Shown: positions 34,940-42,509, numbered from the stretch's first letter. The stretch is DNA of 64,000 nt from Candidatus Rokuibacteriota bacterium (GCA_016866775.1 VGLJ01000011.1:1-64000), one strand, 5' to 3'. Numbers and translations: made by a program. The notes: a model not told the origin generated them from the sequence alone.

Positions 34940-36145
34940 ATGCCCGCGATGAGCGCACGCGTGCAGACGCAGTTCCGCGGCGAGACCGGGGACCTGGCGC
35001 ACCGCGTGCCGATCCTCGAGAAGCTCGCGCCGGCCCACTTCGAGCAGGAGCGCGCGAAGATCTTCCGGCGCGCGTGGCTGCCGGTGGCGCACGCCTCCGA
35101 CGTGCCGGAGCCCGGCAGCTATCTCGTGCGCAACCTGCCGACCCTGCAGACGTCGCTGCTCGTCGCGCGCGGGCGCGACGGGCAGGTGCGGAGCTTCCAC
35201 AACGTCTGCACGCACCGGGGCAACAAGCTCGTGCGCGAAGGGCACGGCTGCCGGCGCCAGTTCAGCTGCGGGTTCCACGGCTGGACGTTCTCGCCGGAGG
35301 GCGAGCTGCTGGTCGTCACCGACGAGCACCAGTTCCAGGATCTCGACAAGGCCTCGCTCGGCCTTCGGCCCGTGCACACCGAGGTGTGGGAAGACCTCGT
35401 GTTCGTGAACGTGGAGCCCGAGCCGCGCGAGCCGCTCCGCGCGTGGCTCGGCGAGCTGGCCGGCGACTACGGCGGATACTTCGCGCGACACGTGCGCGCG
35501 TCGAGCAATCGCGTGATCGTGAAGTGCAACTGGAACCTCTGCGTGAACTCGTTCACCGAGGGGTACCACACGCTCTACATCCACCGGAACTCGGTGCCGG
35601 ACTACCAGGGCGGCACGATCAACCCGCAGCGCCACCGGCCGCTGATGCAGATGTTCCGGCGCCACCATCGCTACTCGGCGCCCGCGAATCCCGACCACGT
35701 GCTCACGCCGGCCGAAGCGCTGGCGGTCAAGTACGGGCGGAAGATCCTGCCGGCGTTCGACGGCGACATGACCGGCATGCCGCCGGGCGTGAACCCCGCG
35801 CGCTACGAGCACTGGGCGTTCGACGTGGTGCAGTTCTTCCCGAACGTCGTGATCCTCTTCGGCAACCACTGGCACATCGAGCTCTTCTTCTGGCCGGTCG
35901 ACGCCACGACCACCGAGGTCGTGCAGGACTTCTGGTTCTACACGCCGGCCACGATCGGCGAGCGGGTCAGCCACCAGTTCTTCCTGAGCCGCGGCCGGCA
36001 GGTGTTCCTCGAGGACCTCACCACGCTCGAGGCGCAGCAGGAGATGCTGTCGTCCGGCGCGCTCACGCACCCGCAGCTCTCGCGGCAGGAGATGAGCCTC
36101 CAGCACCGCTACAAGGTCACGCAGGAGATGCTGGCGGCGCCATGA
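34940..36145 (+). CDS. Rieske non-heme iron oxygenase, alpha subunit
   Basis: A 401-residue ring-hydroxylating-type oxygenase. Rieske ligands are Cys90-x-His92 and Cys110-x2-His113; the mononuclear iron motif is Glu207-x2-His210-x4-His215, with Glu in the place of the more common Asp/Asn. The C-terminal domain is rich in aromatic residues. ATG 34940 is chosen over 34949 because GAGGA is well spaced before it. The stop overlaps the next gene (ATGA), a 118-aa protein that may be its small partner. An LLM enzyme follows. No reductase or ferredoxin is adjacent. Confidence 0.88.
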   Translation: MPAMSARVQTQFRGETGDLAHRVPILEKLAPAHFEQERAKIFRRAWLPVAHASDVPEPGSYLVRNLPTLQTSLLVARGRDGQVRSFHNVCTHRGNKLVREGHGCRRQFSCGFHGWTFSPEGELLVVTDEHQFQDLDKASLGLRPVHTEVWEDLVFVNVEPEPREPLRAWLGELAGDYGGYFARHVRASSNRVIVKCNWNLCVNSFTEGYHTLYIHRNSVPDYQGGTINPQRHRPLMQMFRRHHRYSAPANPDHVLTPAEALAVKYGRKILPAFDGDMTGMPPGVNPARYEHWAFDVVQFFPNVVILFGNHWHIELFFWPVDATTTEVVQDFWFYTPATIGERVSHQFFLSRGRQVFLEDLTTLEAQQEMLSSGALTHPQLSRQEMSLQHRYKVTQEMLAAP

Positions 36146-36498
36146 CGGACGTCGCGCTCCCGCCGGCCTTCGCCGACCTCGCGCCGTTCGCGGACTGGAT
36201 CCTGCCGGTCGAGCGTGACCGTCATCGCAAGCGCGTGACCAGCGACCTGGCGACGACGCGGCGGTTCTACGACGCCATGCTGCCGCGCATGGAGGCGGTC
36301 CTCACGTACCTGAACGGCCGGAGCTGGGAGACGCTCGACGCCGCCGACCGCACCCTGTTCGTCCTCGCGAGCGCGTTCATGGAAGTCTCGCATCCGATCG
36401 AGCTCGGGTGGAAGAGCACCGACATCGAGGACGCGTTCCCGTATCAGCGGCTCGAGTTCCTCTCCGTGTCCGCGCGCACGCCCTGGGGAGATCGATGA
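36142..36498 (+). CDS. Small uncharacterised protein of the Rieske operon
   Basis: A 118-residue protein that I do not recognise. It is soluble and mostly helical, beginning MTDVALPPAFADLAPFADWI, with a conserved-looking MLPRMEAVLTYLN helix and a C-terminal ELGWKSTDIEDAFPYQRLEF segment. It is coupled by ATGA overlaps to the Rieske oxygenase before it and to an LLM enzyme after it, so all three should be made together. By position it could be a small (beta-like) subunit or an assembly factor of the oxygenase, although it does not look like a known beta subunit (which is larger and cystatin-like). Confidence 0.75.
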   Translation: MTDVALPPAFADLAPFADWILPVERDRHRKRVTSDLATTRRFYDAMLPRMEAVLTYLNGRSWETLDAADRTLFVLASAFMEVSHPIELGWKSTDIEDAFPYQRLEFLSVSARTPWGDR

Positions 36499-37598
36499 AG
36501 GTCTACGCGTTCGACCTGATGCCGTGGCCCCACCTGACCGAGCCGTCGCACTACCCCGACTCGAACGCGCTCTTCGATCCGGAGAAGGGCCAGCGCGTCT
36601 ACGCCGAGCACCTCGAGCAGATGGCGCTCTACGAGGAATACGGGTTCGAGGCGATCTGCATCAACGAGCACCACGCGAAGCCGTACGGCCTGATGCCGTC
36701 GCCGAACCTCGTCGCCGCGGCGCTCACGCAGCGCACGCGGACGATCAAGATCGGCCTGCTGGGCAACCTCCCGGCGCTGCACGGGCACCCGGTCCGGCTC
36801 GCGGAAGAGGTCGCGATGCTCGACCTCATGTCCGGCGGCCGCATCATCTCGGGCTTCGTGCGCGGGGTGCCGCAGGAGTACCTCGCGCTCAGCGTGCCGC
36901 TCGGCGATGCGCGCGAGCGCATGCGCGAGGCGTGGGACCTCGTCATCAAGGCATGGACGTCGCGTGAGCCGTTCGAGTGGCGCGGCAAGTACTTCAGCTA
37001 CGACCGCGTCTGCATCTGGCCGCGGCCGCTCCAGCAGCCACACCCGCCGATCGTCCTGCCCGCCGACAGCGACGAGGGTCTCCAGACGGCGGCGAGCCGC
37101 CGGGTGCCGACGGGCGCCGCCTATCGGTCGGCCGCGCGGACGAAGGACGTCTTCGAGCGGTACCGGCGCTTCGCGGCGACCCACGGCTGGACGCCGCAGC
37201 CGTCGGACTGTCATGTCCTGCGCCACGTCTACGTGGGTGAGACGAGCGCGAAGGCCCGCGCGGAGGCCGAGCCGCATCTCGACTACTTCTGGCAGAAGCT
37301 CCTGAGCTATCACCGCGGCTCGATGAAGCTGCTCGGCCAGATCCCGCAGGGCCCGCCCGCGGTGAAGAGCGGGGCCGAGGACGTGCCGTTCTATGCGTTC
37401 GACTTCGACCTGACGCAGAAGGAAGGCATCACGCTCGTCGGCGACGCGGACGAGGTGGCCGGGATGATCAGCGCGCAGATGCGCGAGGTCGGCGCCGGCG
37501 TGCTGATGGGGCTGTTCCAGTTCGGCAGCATGCCGCACGACCTCGCGCGGAAGAACATCGAGCGCTTCGCGACGCGGGTGCTCCCGAAGCTCCGCTGA
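36495..37598 (+). CDS. LLM-class flavin-dependent monooxygenase
   Basis: A 367-residue luciferase-like enzyme: CINEHHAKPYGLMPSPN near residue 55, IKIGLLGNLPALHGHPVRLAEEVAMLD, and GRIISGFVRGVPQEYLAL. It begins inside the preceding small gene (ATGA) and ends one base before the RelE toxin stop from the other strand. As the third gene after a Rieske oxygenase it probably acts on the same substrate class. Substrate unknown. Confidence 0.86.
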   Translation: MKVYAFDLMPWPHLTEPSHYPDSNALFDPEKGQRVYAEHLEQMALYEEYGFEAICINEHHAKPYGLMPSPNLVAAALTQRTRTIKIGLLGNLPALHGHPVRLAEEVAMLDLMSGGRIISGFVRGVPQEYLALSVPLGDARERMREAWDLVIKAWTSREPFEWRGKYFSYDRVCIWPRPLQQPHPPIVLPADSDEGLQTAASRRVPTGAAYRSAARTKDVFERYRRFAATHGWTPQPSDCHVLRHVYVGETSAKARAEAEPHLDYFWQKLLSYHRGSMKLLGQIPQGPPAVKSGAEDVPFYAFDFDLTQKEGITLVGDADEVAGMISAQMREVGAGVLMGLFQFGSMPHDLARKNIERFATRVLPKLR

Positions 37599-37886
37599 TT
37601 AGCGCCGCGCCGCCAGCTCTTCATAGATCGATCGTCGATGACCGACCGCGACGATGCGAAGCACGCGTGCGCGGAGGTCGATCTCGTAGACGACACGGTA
37701 GCGCCGGACGCGATATCGCCACGTTCCTTCCAGTTCCCGGACGAGGGGCACGCCTTCGTGTGGATCCAGGGCCAACGCACGGAGTGCCGCGCGGACCCCG
37801 TGCGTCACATCCGGCGACAGGTGCCGGATGACGTCCGCGGCGTGAGGAGGGATGTCGAGGGTGAACCGGCGACTAGCGCCGGCCAC
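37599..37886 (-). CDS. RelE/ParE-family toxin
   Basis: A 95-residue toxin of the RelE/ParE fold. RELEGTWRYRVRRYRVVYEID is the typical beta-hairpin core with positively charged residues, followed by RVLRIVAVGHRRSIYEEL near the C-terminus. RelE-type members cleave mRNA on the ribosome. The start lies 14 bases inside the end of the upstream antitoxin gene, the usual translational coupling. The antitoxin gene is an unusual chimera (see 37873-38229). Confidence 0.88.
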   Translation of the reverse strand: MAGASRRFTLDIPPHAADVIRHLSPDVTHGVRAALRALALDPHEGVPLVRELEGTWRYRVRRYRVVYEIDLRARVLRIVAVGHRRSIYEELAARR

Positions 37887-38229
37887 GCCGCTTCGGCATC
37901 GTCAGCGGCTCGCCGAATACGTCTTCGAAGGAGAGCCCCTTGGCACCCCGGGCGTAGTGCTTCTCGCTCGCGCGAATCTGCCGCATGAGCTCGGGGTCAC
38001 TCAGAACGTCGATCGTCGCCTTGAGGCGCTCGTACTCGTCCACGTTCAGGAGCACAGCCGCCGCACGCCCGTTGCGGGTGACCTTGATCAGCTCATGCGC
38101 CTCGAGCTGCGCGTCGCACTGGCGGACGACGGCGTCGCTGACGCCTTCGACGCCGACGTGCAGTATCGCGGCGAGCCGCTGTCCGAGGCCGCGCAGGTAG
38201 CGCCGCTGCTTGCCGGTGAGCTCAGCCAT
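37873..38229 (-). CDS. Chimeric antitoxin: YhbY RNA-binding domain fused to Phd/YefM toxin-binding region
   Basis: A 118-residue single open frame made of two recognisable parts. Residues 1 to about 50 (LTGKQRRYLRGLG, HVGVEGVSDAVV, LEAHELIKV) match the N-terminal half of YhbY, the CRM-type ribosome-associated RNA-binding protein. From about residue 50 on (VTRNGRAAAVLLNVDEYERL, then LSDPELMRQIRASE and SFEDVFGEPL) it matches the last strands of the Phd/YefM fold and its toxin-neutralising tail. The usual Phd DNA-binding N-terminus is missing, and so is the YhbY C-terminal half. The junction lies at the shared word IKVTRNG. The RelE toxin gene follows directly. Regulation may thus be RNA- or ribosome-based. 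Confidence 0.82.
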   Translation of the reverse strand: MAELTGKQRRYLRGLGQRLAAILHVGVEGVSDAVVRQCDAQLEAHELIKVTRNGRAAAVLLNVDEYERLKATIDVLSDPELMRQIRASEKHYARGAKGLSFEDVFGEPLTMPKRRGRR

Positions 38230-38242
38230 GTGCGGATGTGCC

Positions 38243-38323
38243 GGCACTCGCGGAGGGCGACGGCTTCGCCGGCGCCCGGAGCGCGGGGGGCTTGGGGGGC
38301 CGCTGGAGGCGGCCCCCCATCTC
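38243..38323 (+). repeat. G-rich palindromic element, copy A
   Basis: Most complete copy. Begins GGCACTCGCGGA, then hairpin 1 (GGGCGACGGC-TTC-GCCGGCGCCC, imperfect), bridge GGAGCGCGGGGGGCTT, hairpin 2 (GGGGGGCCGC-TGGAG-GCGGCCCCCC) and ATCTC. It lies between an SDR gene and the antitoxin gene, both leftward. The SDR stop codon (38322-38324) overlaps its last bases. Confidence 0.87.
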
Positions 38324-39107
38324 AAGCAGCCGTCACCCCGCCGTCGACGGGCAGCGCGGCGCCGGTGATGAACGACGCCTCGTCGGAGAGCAGGAACAGC
38401 GCGGCGTTCGCGATCTCCTCCGGCTTGCCGGTGCGCTTGAGCGGCACGGAGTTCGCGGCGCGCTTGGCGACGAGCTCCTCCGGGTCCATGCCGGCCGTGG
38501 ACTTCTGATCGGGACGCGCGACGAACACGCGCAGCATCGGCGTGTCGATCGGGCCGGGGCAGACCGCGTTCACGCGGATGTTCTCGGGCGCGAGCCGCAG
38601 CGCGAGGCTCTTCACGAAGCCGACCACGCCGAACTTGCACATCGAGTAGACCGGGCTGAAGCCGGAGCCGACGAGCCCGGACGTGGACGCGGTGAACACC
38701 ATGCTGCCGCCGCCTCGGCGCCGCATCTCGGGAATCGCCGCCTCGGTCGTCACGAGCACCGTGCGGAGGTTGAGATCGACCGCGAGATCGAACGTGCTCA
38801 TGTCGATGCCTTCGACGGCGGCGGGCCCGGGATGCCCCACGTGGTTCCACACGAAGTCGAGCCCCTTGAAGCGATTGACGGTGTCCCAGACGATCCGGCG
38901 CGAGTCCTCGTCCTTCGTCAGATCGGCTGTGAGGCCGAGCGCCGTGCCACCCGCCGCCGTGATCTCGTCGACGACGCGCTTCACGCTCGTCGCGTCGATG
39001 TCGACGACGGCGACCTGCGCGCCCTCGCGCGCGAAGCGCAGCGCACCGGCACGGCCCATGCCCGACCCCGCCGCGGTGACGATGCCGATCTTGTTCGCCA
39101 AGCGCAT
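38322..39107 (-). CDS. Short-chain dehydrogenase/reductase (classical SDR)
   Basis: A 261-residue SDR: TAAGSGMGRAGA nucleotide motif near residue 11, VVDIDA after beta2 (NAD-type), catalytic Ser in TASTSGLVG, Tyr-x3-Lys in YSMCKFGVVGF, and SFITGAALPVDGG at the end. The usual NNAG is WNHVG, an uncommon variant. The ATG at 39107 follows directly after repeat element F, which supplies the upstream G-rich sequence; the longer frame from 39155 would be encoded by the repeat and is rejected. It probably shares a transcript with the binding protein upstream. Confidence 0.89.
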   Translation of the reverse strand: MRLANKIGIVTAAGSGMGRAGALRFAREGAQVAVVDIDATSVKRVVDEITAAGGTALGLTADLTKDEDSRRIVWDTVNRFKGLDFVWNHVGHPGPAAVEGIDMSTFDLAVDLNLRTVLVTTEAAIPEMRRRGGGSMVFTASTSGLVGSGFSPVYSMCKFGVVGFVKSLALRLAPENIRVNAVCPGPIDTPMLRVFVARPDQKSTAGMDPEELVAKRAANSVPLKRTGKPEEIANAALFLLSDEASFITGAALPVDGGVTAA

Positions 39108-39110
39108 GCC

Positions 39111-39162
39111 CAAACCCCCTTTGAACATGGGGGCCCCACAGCTGAGGACCCCCAAAACCCCC
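39111..39162 (-). repeat. Short G-rich hairpin element, copy F (class II)
   Basis: On the minus strand, from just after the binding-protein stop to the SDR start: GGGGGGTTTTGGGGGTCCT, loop CAGCTGT, GGGGCCCCC, ATGTTCAAA, GGGGGTTTGGG. The stem is 9 bp with wobble pairs. It matches copy E at 30768. The G-runs could also form a G-quadruplex in the SDR leader. Confidence 0.75.
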
Positions 39163-39897
39163 CTACGCGCGCGGGGCGACCGTCACCCCACGCGCGCCCG
39201 TGCGCTCGATCGCGCGCGCGACGAGCCCGGACGCCTTCGCGTCCTCGACCACCGACCGCAGATACGCGACCCCGGCGCTCTTGCCTTTCGGCACGCCGAT
39301 CGACTGCTGGACACCCATGAACCGTCCGTCGAGCATGCGCGAGCCCGGCAGCTTCGCCGCCAGCCCGAACAGCGCTTCCGTCAATCCGGCGAGCGCGTCG
39401 ACCTTGCCCGAGACGAGGAGATCGAACGCGGCGGGGGCGCCGTCGGTGGACGTGAGCTGCGCCTGCTTCAACGTCCGCTTGAGAAAGAGCTCGTAGTTCG
39501 CGCGCGCCGGCGCGGCCACGCGAATGCCCGCGCGATCGACCTCGGCCGCCGCGCGCAGCGGCGAGGAGCCCTGCACGAGATAGGTGGCCTCGATCTCGAG
39601 GTACGCGGCGGTGAAGTCGATGACGGTCTCGCGCGCGGGCTCGGAGCCGAGGAACGCCACGTCCCACGCCCCCTTGGACGCGTCGTCGACCATCACGCCG
39701 ACGAGGTCGTACGCGACGATCGTGAGGGGCACGCCGAGCCGGGAAGCGACCTCGCGCGCGAGGTCGATCGCGACGCCTTTCGACTCGCCGGTGGTCTTGT
39801 CCTTCGTGGCGAGGATGAAGTTGCCGTAGTTGATCGCCGCGCGGAGCGTCCCGGTCGGCGCGAGGTCGGTGCGGACGGCAGGCGTGTTCCGGCTCAT
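39163..39897 (-). CDS. Family-3 solute-binding protein domain, apparently without a signal peptide
   Basis: A 244-residue amino-acid-type (SBP_bac_3) periplasmic binding fold: LRAAINYGNFILATKDK, GVAIDLAREVASRLGVPL and AWDVAFLGSEPARETVIDFTAAY are characteristic. From the ATG at 39897 the protein begins MSRNTPAVRTDLAPTG, with no hydrophobic signal. The frame is open further upstream, but the extension overlaps the divergent lipoprotein gene start and is not a convincing signal either. It may be a cytoplasmic ligand-binding or regulatory protein, or the true start may be missed. No ABC permease genes adjoin it. Confidence 0.8.
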   Translation of the reverse strand: MSRNTPAVRTDLAPTGTLRAAINYGNFILATKDKTTGESKGVAIDLAREVASRLGVPLTIVAYDLVGVMVDDASKGAWDVAFLGSEPARETVIDFTAAYLEIEATYLVQGSSPLRAAAEVDRAGIRVAAPARANYELFLKRTLKQAQLTSTDGAPAAFDLLVSGKVDALAGLTEALFGLAAKLPGSRMLDGRFMGVQQSIGVPKGKSAGVAYLRSVVEDAKASGLVARAIERTGARGVTVAPRA

Positions 39898-39922
39898 GGT
39901 GCCGGATGCTAGCATTAACGTG

Positions 39923-40324
39923 ATGAAGCCGCCGACCGCCGCCCTGGTCGCCGTCCTCGCCCTCGTCGCCGGATGCGCCGCCGCGCCCGGCCTTTCGCCC
40001 TCGGCGTCCGTGACGACGACCATGCAGGGCTGGGAGCACTACTTCCGGATCGAGTCCACGCCGACGCCGAAGGCGGGCGGCACCGAGATCGAAGGCTACG
40101 TCCACAACAAGTACGGGCGCCCCGCCACCGTGCGCTTGCTCGGGCAGGCGCTCGATGCCTCGAACAACGTCGTCGGCCAGCGGATCGTGTGGGTGCCGGG
40201 CGGCGTCCCCCAGCTCAGCCGCGCCTACTTCAAGATTTCCGGCCTCCCGCCCGCCGACCATTACCGCGTCACGGTATGGTCCTTCGACATCACCGACACC
40301 GACTCGTCCCACCGGCGCTTCTGA
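39923..40324 (+). CDS. Small lipoprotein, FxLYD-like
   Basis: A 133-residue lipoprotein. The N-terminus MKPPTAALVAVLALVAGC has a lipobox (LVAGC) with Cys18 as the lipidation site. The mature part has a beta-rich segment EIEGYVHNKYGRPATVRLL followed by LDASNNVVGQ, a pattern like FxLYD-type domains that fold as small beta-sandwiches on the cell surface. It starts 25 bases from the divergent binding-protein gene. Function unknown. Confidence 0.75.
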   Translation: MKPPTAALVAVLALVAGCAAAPGLSPSASVTTTMQGWEHYFRIESTPTPKAGGTEIEGYVHNKYGRPATVRLLGQALDASNNVVGQRIVWVPGGVPQLSRAYFKISGLPPADHYRVTVWSFDITDTDSSHRRF

Positions 40325-40349
40325 CCTCAACCGCGGGCCCCGGCGCAGC

Positions 40350-40817
40350 CTGAACCGCCCCGCCCTCGATCGATTCCGTCACGCCCAGGACGCCGCGCAC
40401 GGCGGCTTCGCGACCGCCCTCGCCGAGCTGCGCGCCGGACGCAAGCGCAGCCACTGGATCTGGTACGTCTTCCCGCAGCTCGCCGGCCTCGGACGCTCGT
40501 CGACCGCGATCCACTACGGCATCGGAGACGCCGACGAAGCCGCCGCGTACCTGCGCGATCCCGTGCTCGGCGAGCGTCTGCTCACCGCGGCCGGCGCCGT
40601 GCGGTCGCACCTTTCCGCGCCGTCGCCGCCACGTCTCGACCGGCTGATGGGCTCCGAGATCGACGCGCTCAAGCTCGTGTCGTGCATGACGCTCTTCGCG
40701 ATCGTGGCGAAGCGCGTCGGCGCCGCCGCGATGGCCGAGCACGCGGACGCGATCCTGGACGCCGCCGCGCGGCAGGGCTACGCGCGGTGCGAGTTCACCG
40801 AGGCCGCGCTCGCCTGA
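40350..40817 (+). CDS. DUF1810 family protein
   Basis: About 155 residues of the DUF1810 family: LDRFRHAQDAAHGGFATAL at the start, then AGRKRSHWIWYVFPQLAGLG, the hallmark motif, and MGSEIDALKLVSCMTLFAIV. No ATG, GTG or TTG lies near the expected N-terminus; a CTG at 40350 is the best nearby candidate and I use it with reservation. The frame is open upstream through the lipoprotein gene, so a missed start or a lost base is possible. The biochemical function of the family is unknown. Confidence 0.72.
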   Translation: MNRPALDRFRHAQDAAHGGFATALAELRAGRKRSHWIWYVFPQLAGLGRSSTAIHYGIGDADEAAAYLRDPVLGERLLTAAGAVRSHLSAPSPPRLDRLMGSEIDALKLVSCMTLFAIVAKRVGAAAMAEHADAILDAAARQGYARCEFTEAALA

Positions 40818-40850
40818 CGCGGCTACAATCCGCGCCAGGAGGGACCTGGC

Positions 40851-42467
40851 GTGGACGACATCCTGATCCGCGGTGGCTACGTCGTCGACGGCAGCGGCGC
40901 CGCGGGGCGCGAGGCCGACCTCGCGCTGCAAGGCGGCCGCATCGCGGCGATCGAGCCGCGCTCGTCGCGGCCCGCGCGGCGCGTGATCGACGCGCGAGGC
41001 CAGGTCGTCGCGCCCGGCTTCATCGACATCCACACGCACTCCGACTTCACGCTGCCGCTCAACCCGCGCGCGGAGTCGAAGATCCGGCAGGGCGTGACGA
41101 CGGAAGTCGTCGGCAACTGCGGCTTCTCCGTGGCGCCCGCGCTCCCCGGCCGCGCCGCGATGCTCCGCGAGTATCTCGCGTCGAGCGCGCCGTGGCTGCC
41201 GTTCCGCGAGACGACGTTCGCCGAGTACGTCGCGAGCTTCCCGCCCACGGCCGTCAACGTGATCCTCCAGGTCGGCCATCACACCCTGCGCCTCATGGCG
41301 GCGGGCATGGAGAAGCGGCCGCTGACCGGCGGCGAGCGCGCGGTGATGACCACGCTGCTCGAAGAGGCGCTCGCGGCCGGGGCGTGGGGACTCTCGTCCG
41401 GCCTCTTCACGGCGCCCGGCGGCTACGCGGACCCCGAGGAAATCCACGGGCTCGCGCGCGTGCTCGCACGCCATCGCGCGGCGTACGCGTCGCACATCCG
41501 GGACGAGGCCGATCACGTCTTCGACGCGGTTCGCGAAGCGATCGCCGTCGCCGAGACGACCGGCGTGCACGTGCAGATCGCGCACCTGAAGCTGTCCGGC
41601 ACCGACAACTGGGGCGGCGCCGCGCGGCTGCTCGCGGAGATCGAGGCGGCGCGCCTGCGCGGCCTGCCGGTCGACGTCGACGCGTATCCGTACGACACCG
41701 CGACCAATCCGCTCCGGAACCTGCTGCCGCGCTGGATCATGGACGGCGGCATCCCGGCGATGCTGGAGCGCCTCGCGCGCCGCGACACCCGCACGCGGCT
41801 CAGACAGGACATCGCCCGCGACGGACTGACGAACTTCGGTCGCATCCCGTCGTGGGACGTGGTGCGCGTCGCCGTCGCGCCGCACCTGCCCGACCAGGCG
41901 GGGCGCACCTTCGGCGACATCGCGCGCGGCCGGAACGTCGATCCGCTCGACGCGGTGTGCGACTTCGTGGTCGCCGATCGCGGCGAGACCCGCATCCTGA
42001 TCACGTCGATGGCCGACGGGGACGTGCGCGCGATCACCGGCGCGCCGTGGGTCCTCGCGGGATCGGACGCGAACGCGCTGGCCGTGTCCGGCGTCACCGG
42101 ACAAGGCAAGCCGCACCCGCGCAGCTACGGCACGCACGCACGCCTGCTCGGACCGTGCGTCCGCGACTGGAAGCTGTTCCCGCTCGAGACCGCCGTGGAC
42201 AAGACGACCGGCGGCGCGGCGCGCGCGCTCGGGCTCGCGGACCGCGGGCTGCTGCGCGCGGGGTTCCGGGCCGACGTGGCGGTTTTCGACCCGGCGCGGA
42301 TCGCCGACCTGTCGACGTATCCCGAGCCGCACCGCTACGCGATCGGCGTGTCGACCGTGATCGTCAACGGCGCCGTCGTGATCGACGGCGGCGACCACAC
42401 CGGCGCCACGCCCGGCCGCGTGTTACGACGCGGCGTGGACGGCACCCCGCCGTCGAGACAGGCCTGA
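40851..42467 (+). CDS. N-acyl-D-amino-acid deacylase (D-aminoacylase family)
   Basis: A 538-residue amidohydrolase-superfamily enzyme that removes the acyl group from N-acyl-D-amino acids. The metal-site motif GFIDIHTHSDFT lies near residue 57; the family Cys is in VVGNCGFSVAP; His residues follow in YASHIRDEAD and QIAHLKLSG; the catalytic Asp is in LAGSDANALA. The C-terminus FRADVAVFDP is the usual beta-sandwich. The start is GTG at 40851 with GGAGGGACC upstream. A G-rich hairpin (element G) follows the stop directly and separates it from the convergent SDR. Confidence 0.9.
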   Translation: MDDILIRGGYVVDGSGAAGREADLALQGGRIAAIEPRSSRPARRVIDARGQVVAPGFIDIHTHSDFTLPLNPRAESKIRQGVTTEVVGNCGFSVAPALPGRAAMLREYLASSAPWLPFRETTFAEYVASFPPTAVNVILQVGHHTLRLMAAGMEKRPLTGGERAVMTTLLEEALAAGAWGLSSGLFTAPGGYADPEEIHGLARVLARHRAAYASHIRDEADHVFDAVREAIAVAETTGVHVQIAHLKLSGTDNWGGAARLLAEIEAARLRGLPVDVDAYPYDTATNPLRNLLPRWIMDGGIPAMLERLARRDTRTRLRQDIARDGLTNFGRIPSWDVVRVAVAPHLPDQAGRTFGDIARGRNVDPLDAVCDFVVADRGETRILITSMADGDVRAITGAPWVLAGSDANALAVSGVTGQGKPHPRSYGTHARLLGPCVRDWKLFPLETAVDKTTGGAARALGLADRGLLRAGFRADVAVFDPARIADLSTYPEPHRYAIGVSTVIVNGAVVIDGGDHTGATPGRVLRRGVDGTPPSRQA

Positions 42468-42507
42468 GGGGGGCTTGGGGGGGCCGCTAGAGGCGGCCCC
42501 CCATCTG
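42468..42507 (+). repeat. G-rich palindromic element, copy G (half element)
   Basis: GGGGGGCTTGGGGGGGCCGC, loop TAGAG, GCGGCCCCCC, ATCTG: the bridge and second hairpin of the class I element without the first hairpin. It fills the gap between the convergent deacylase and SDR stops, where it could act as a bidirectional terminator, though it has no U-tract. Confidence 0.8.
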
Positions 42508-42509
42508 AC

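Noticed and set aside
40155-40349. Upstream extension of the DUF1810 frame from an ATG-like start at 40155
   Set aside because: It reads Ser/Thr/Pro-rich shadow sequence of the lipoprotein gene and does not match the family N-terminus.
40321-40349. The lipoprotein's TGA stop as a further selenocysteine codon
   Set aside because: Sequence after it in that frame is Pro/Arg-rich noise with no domain continuation and no hairpin at the right distance.
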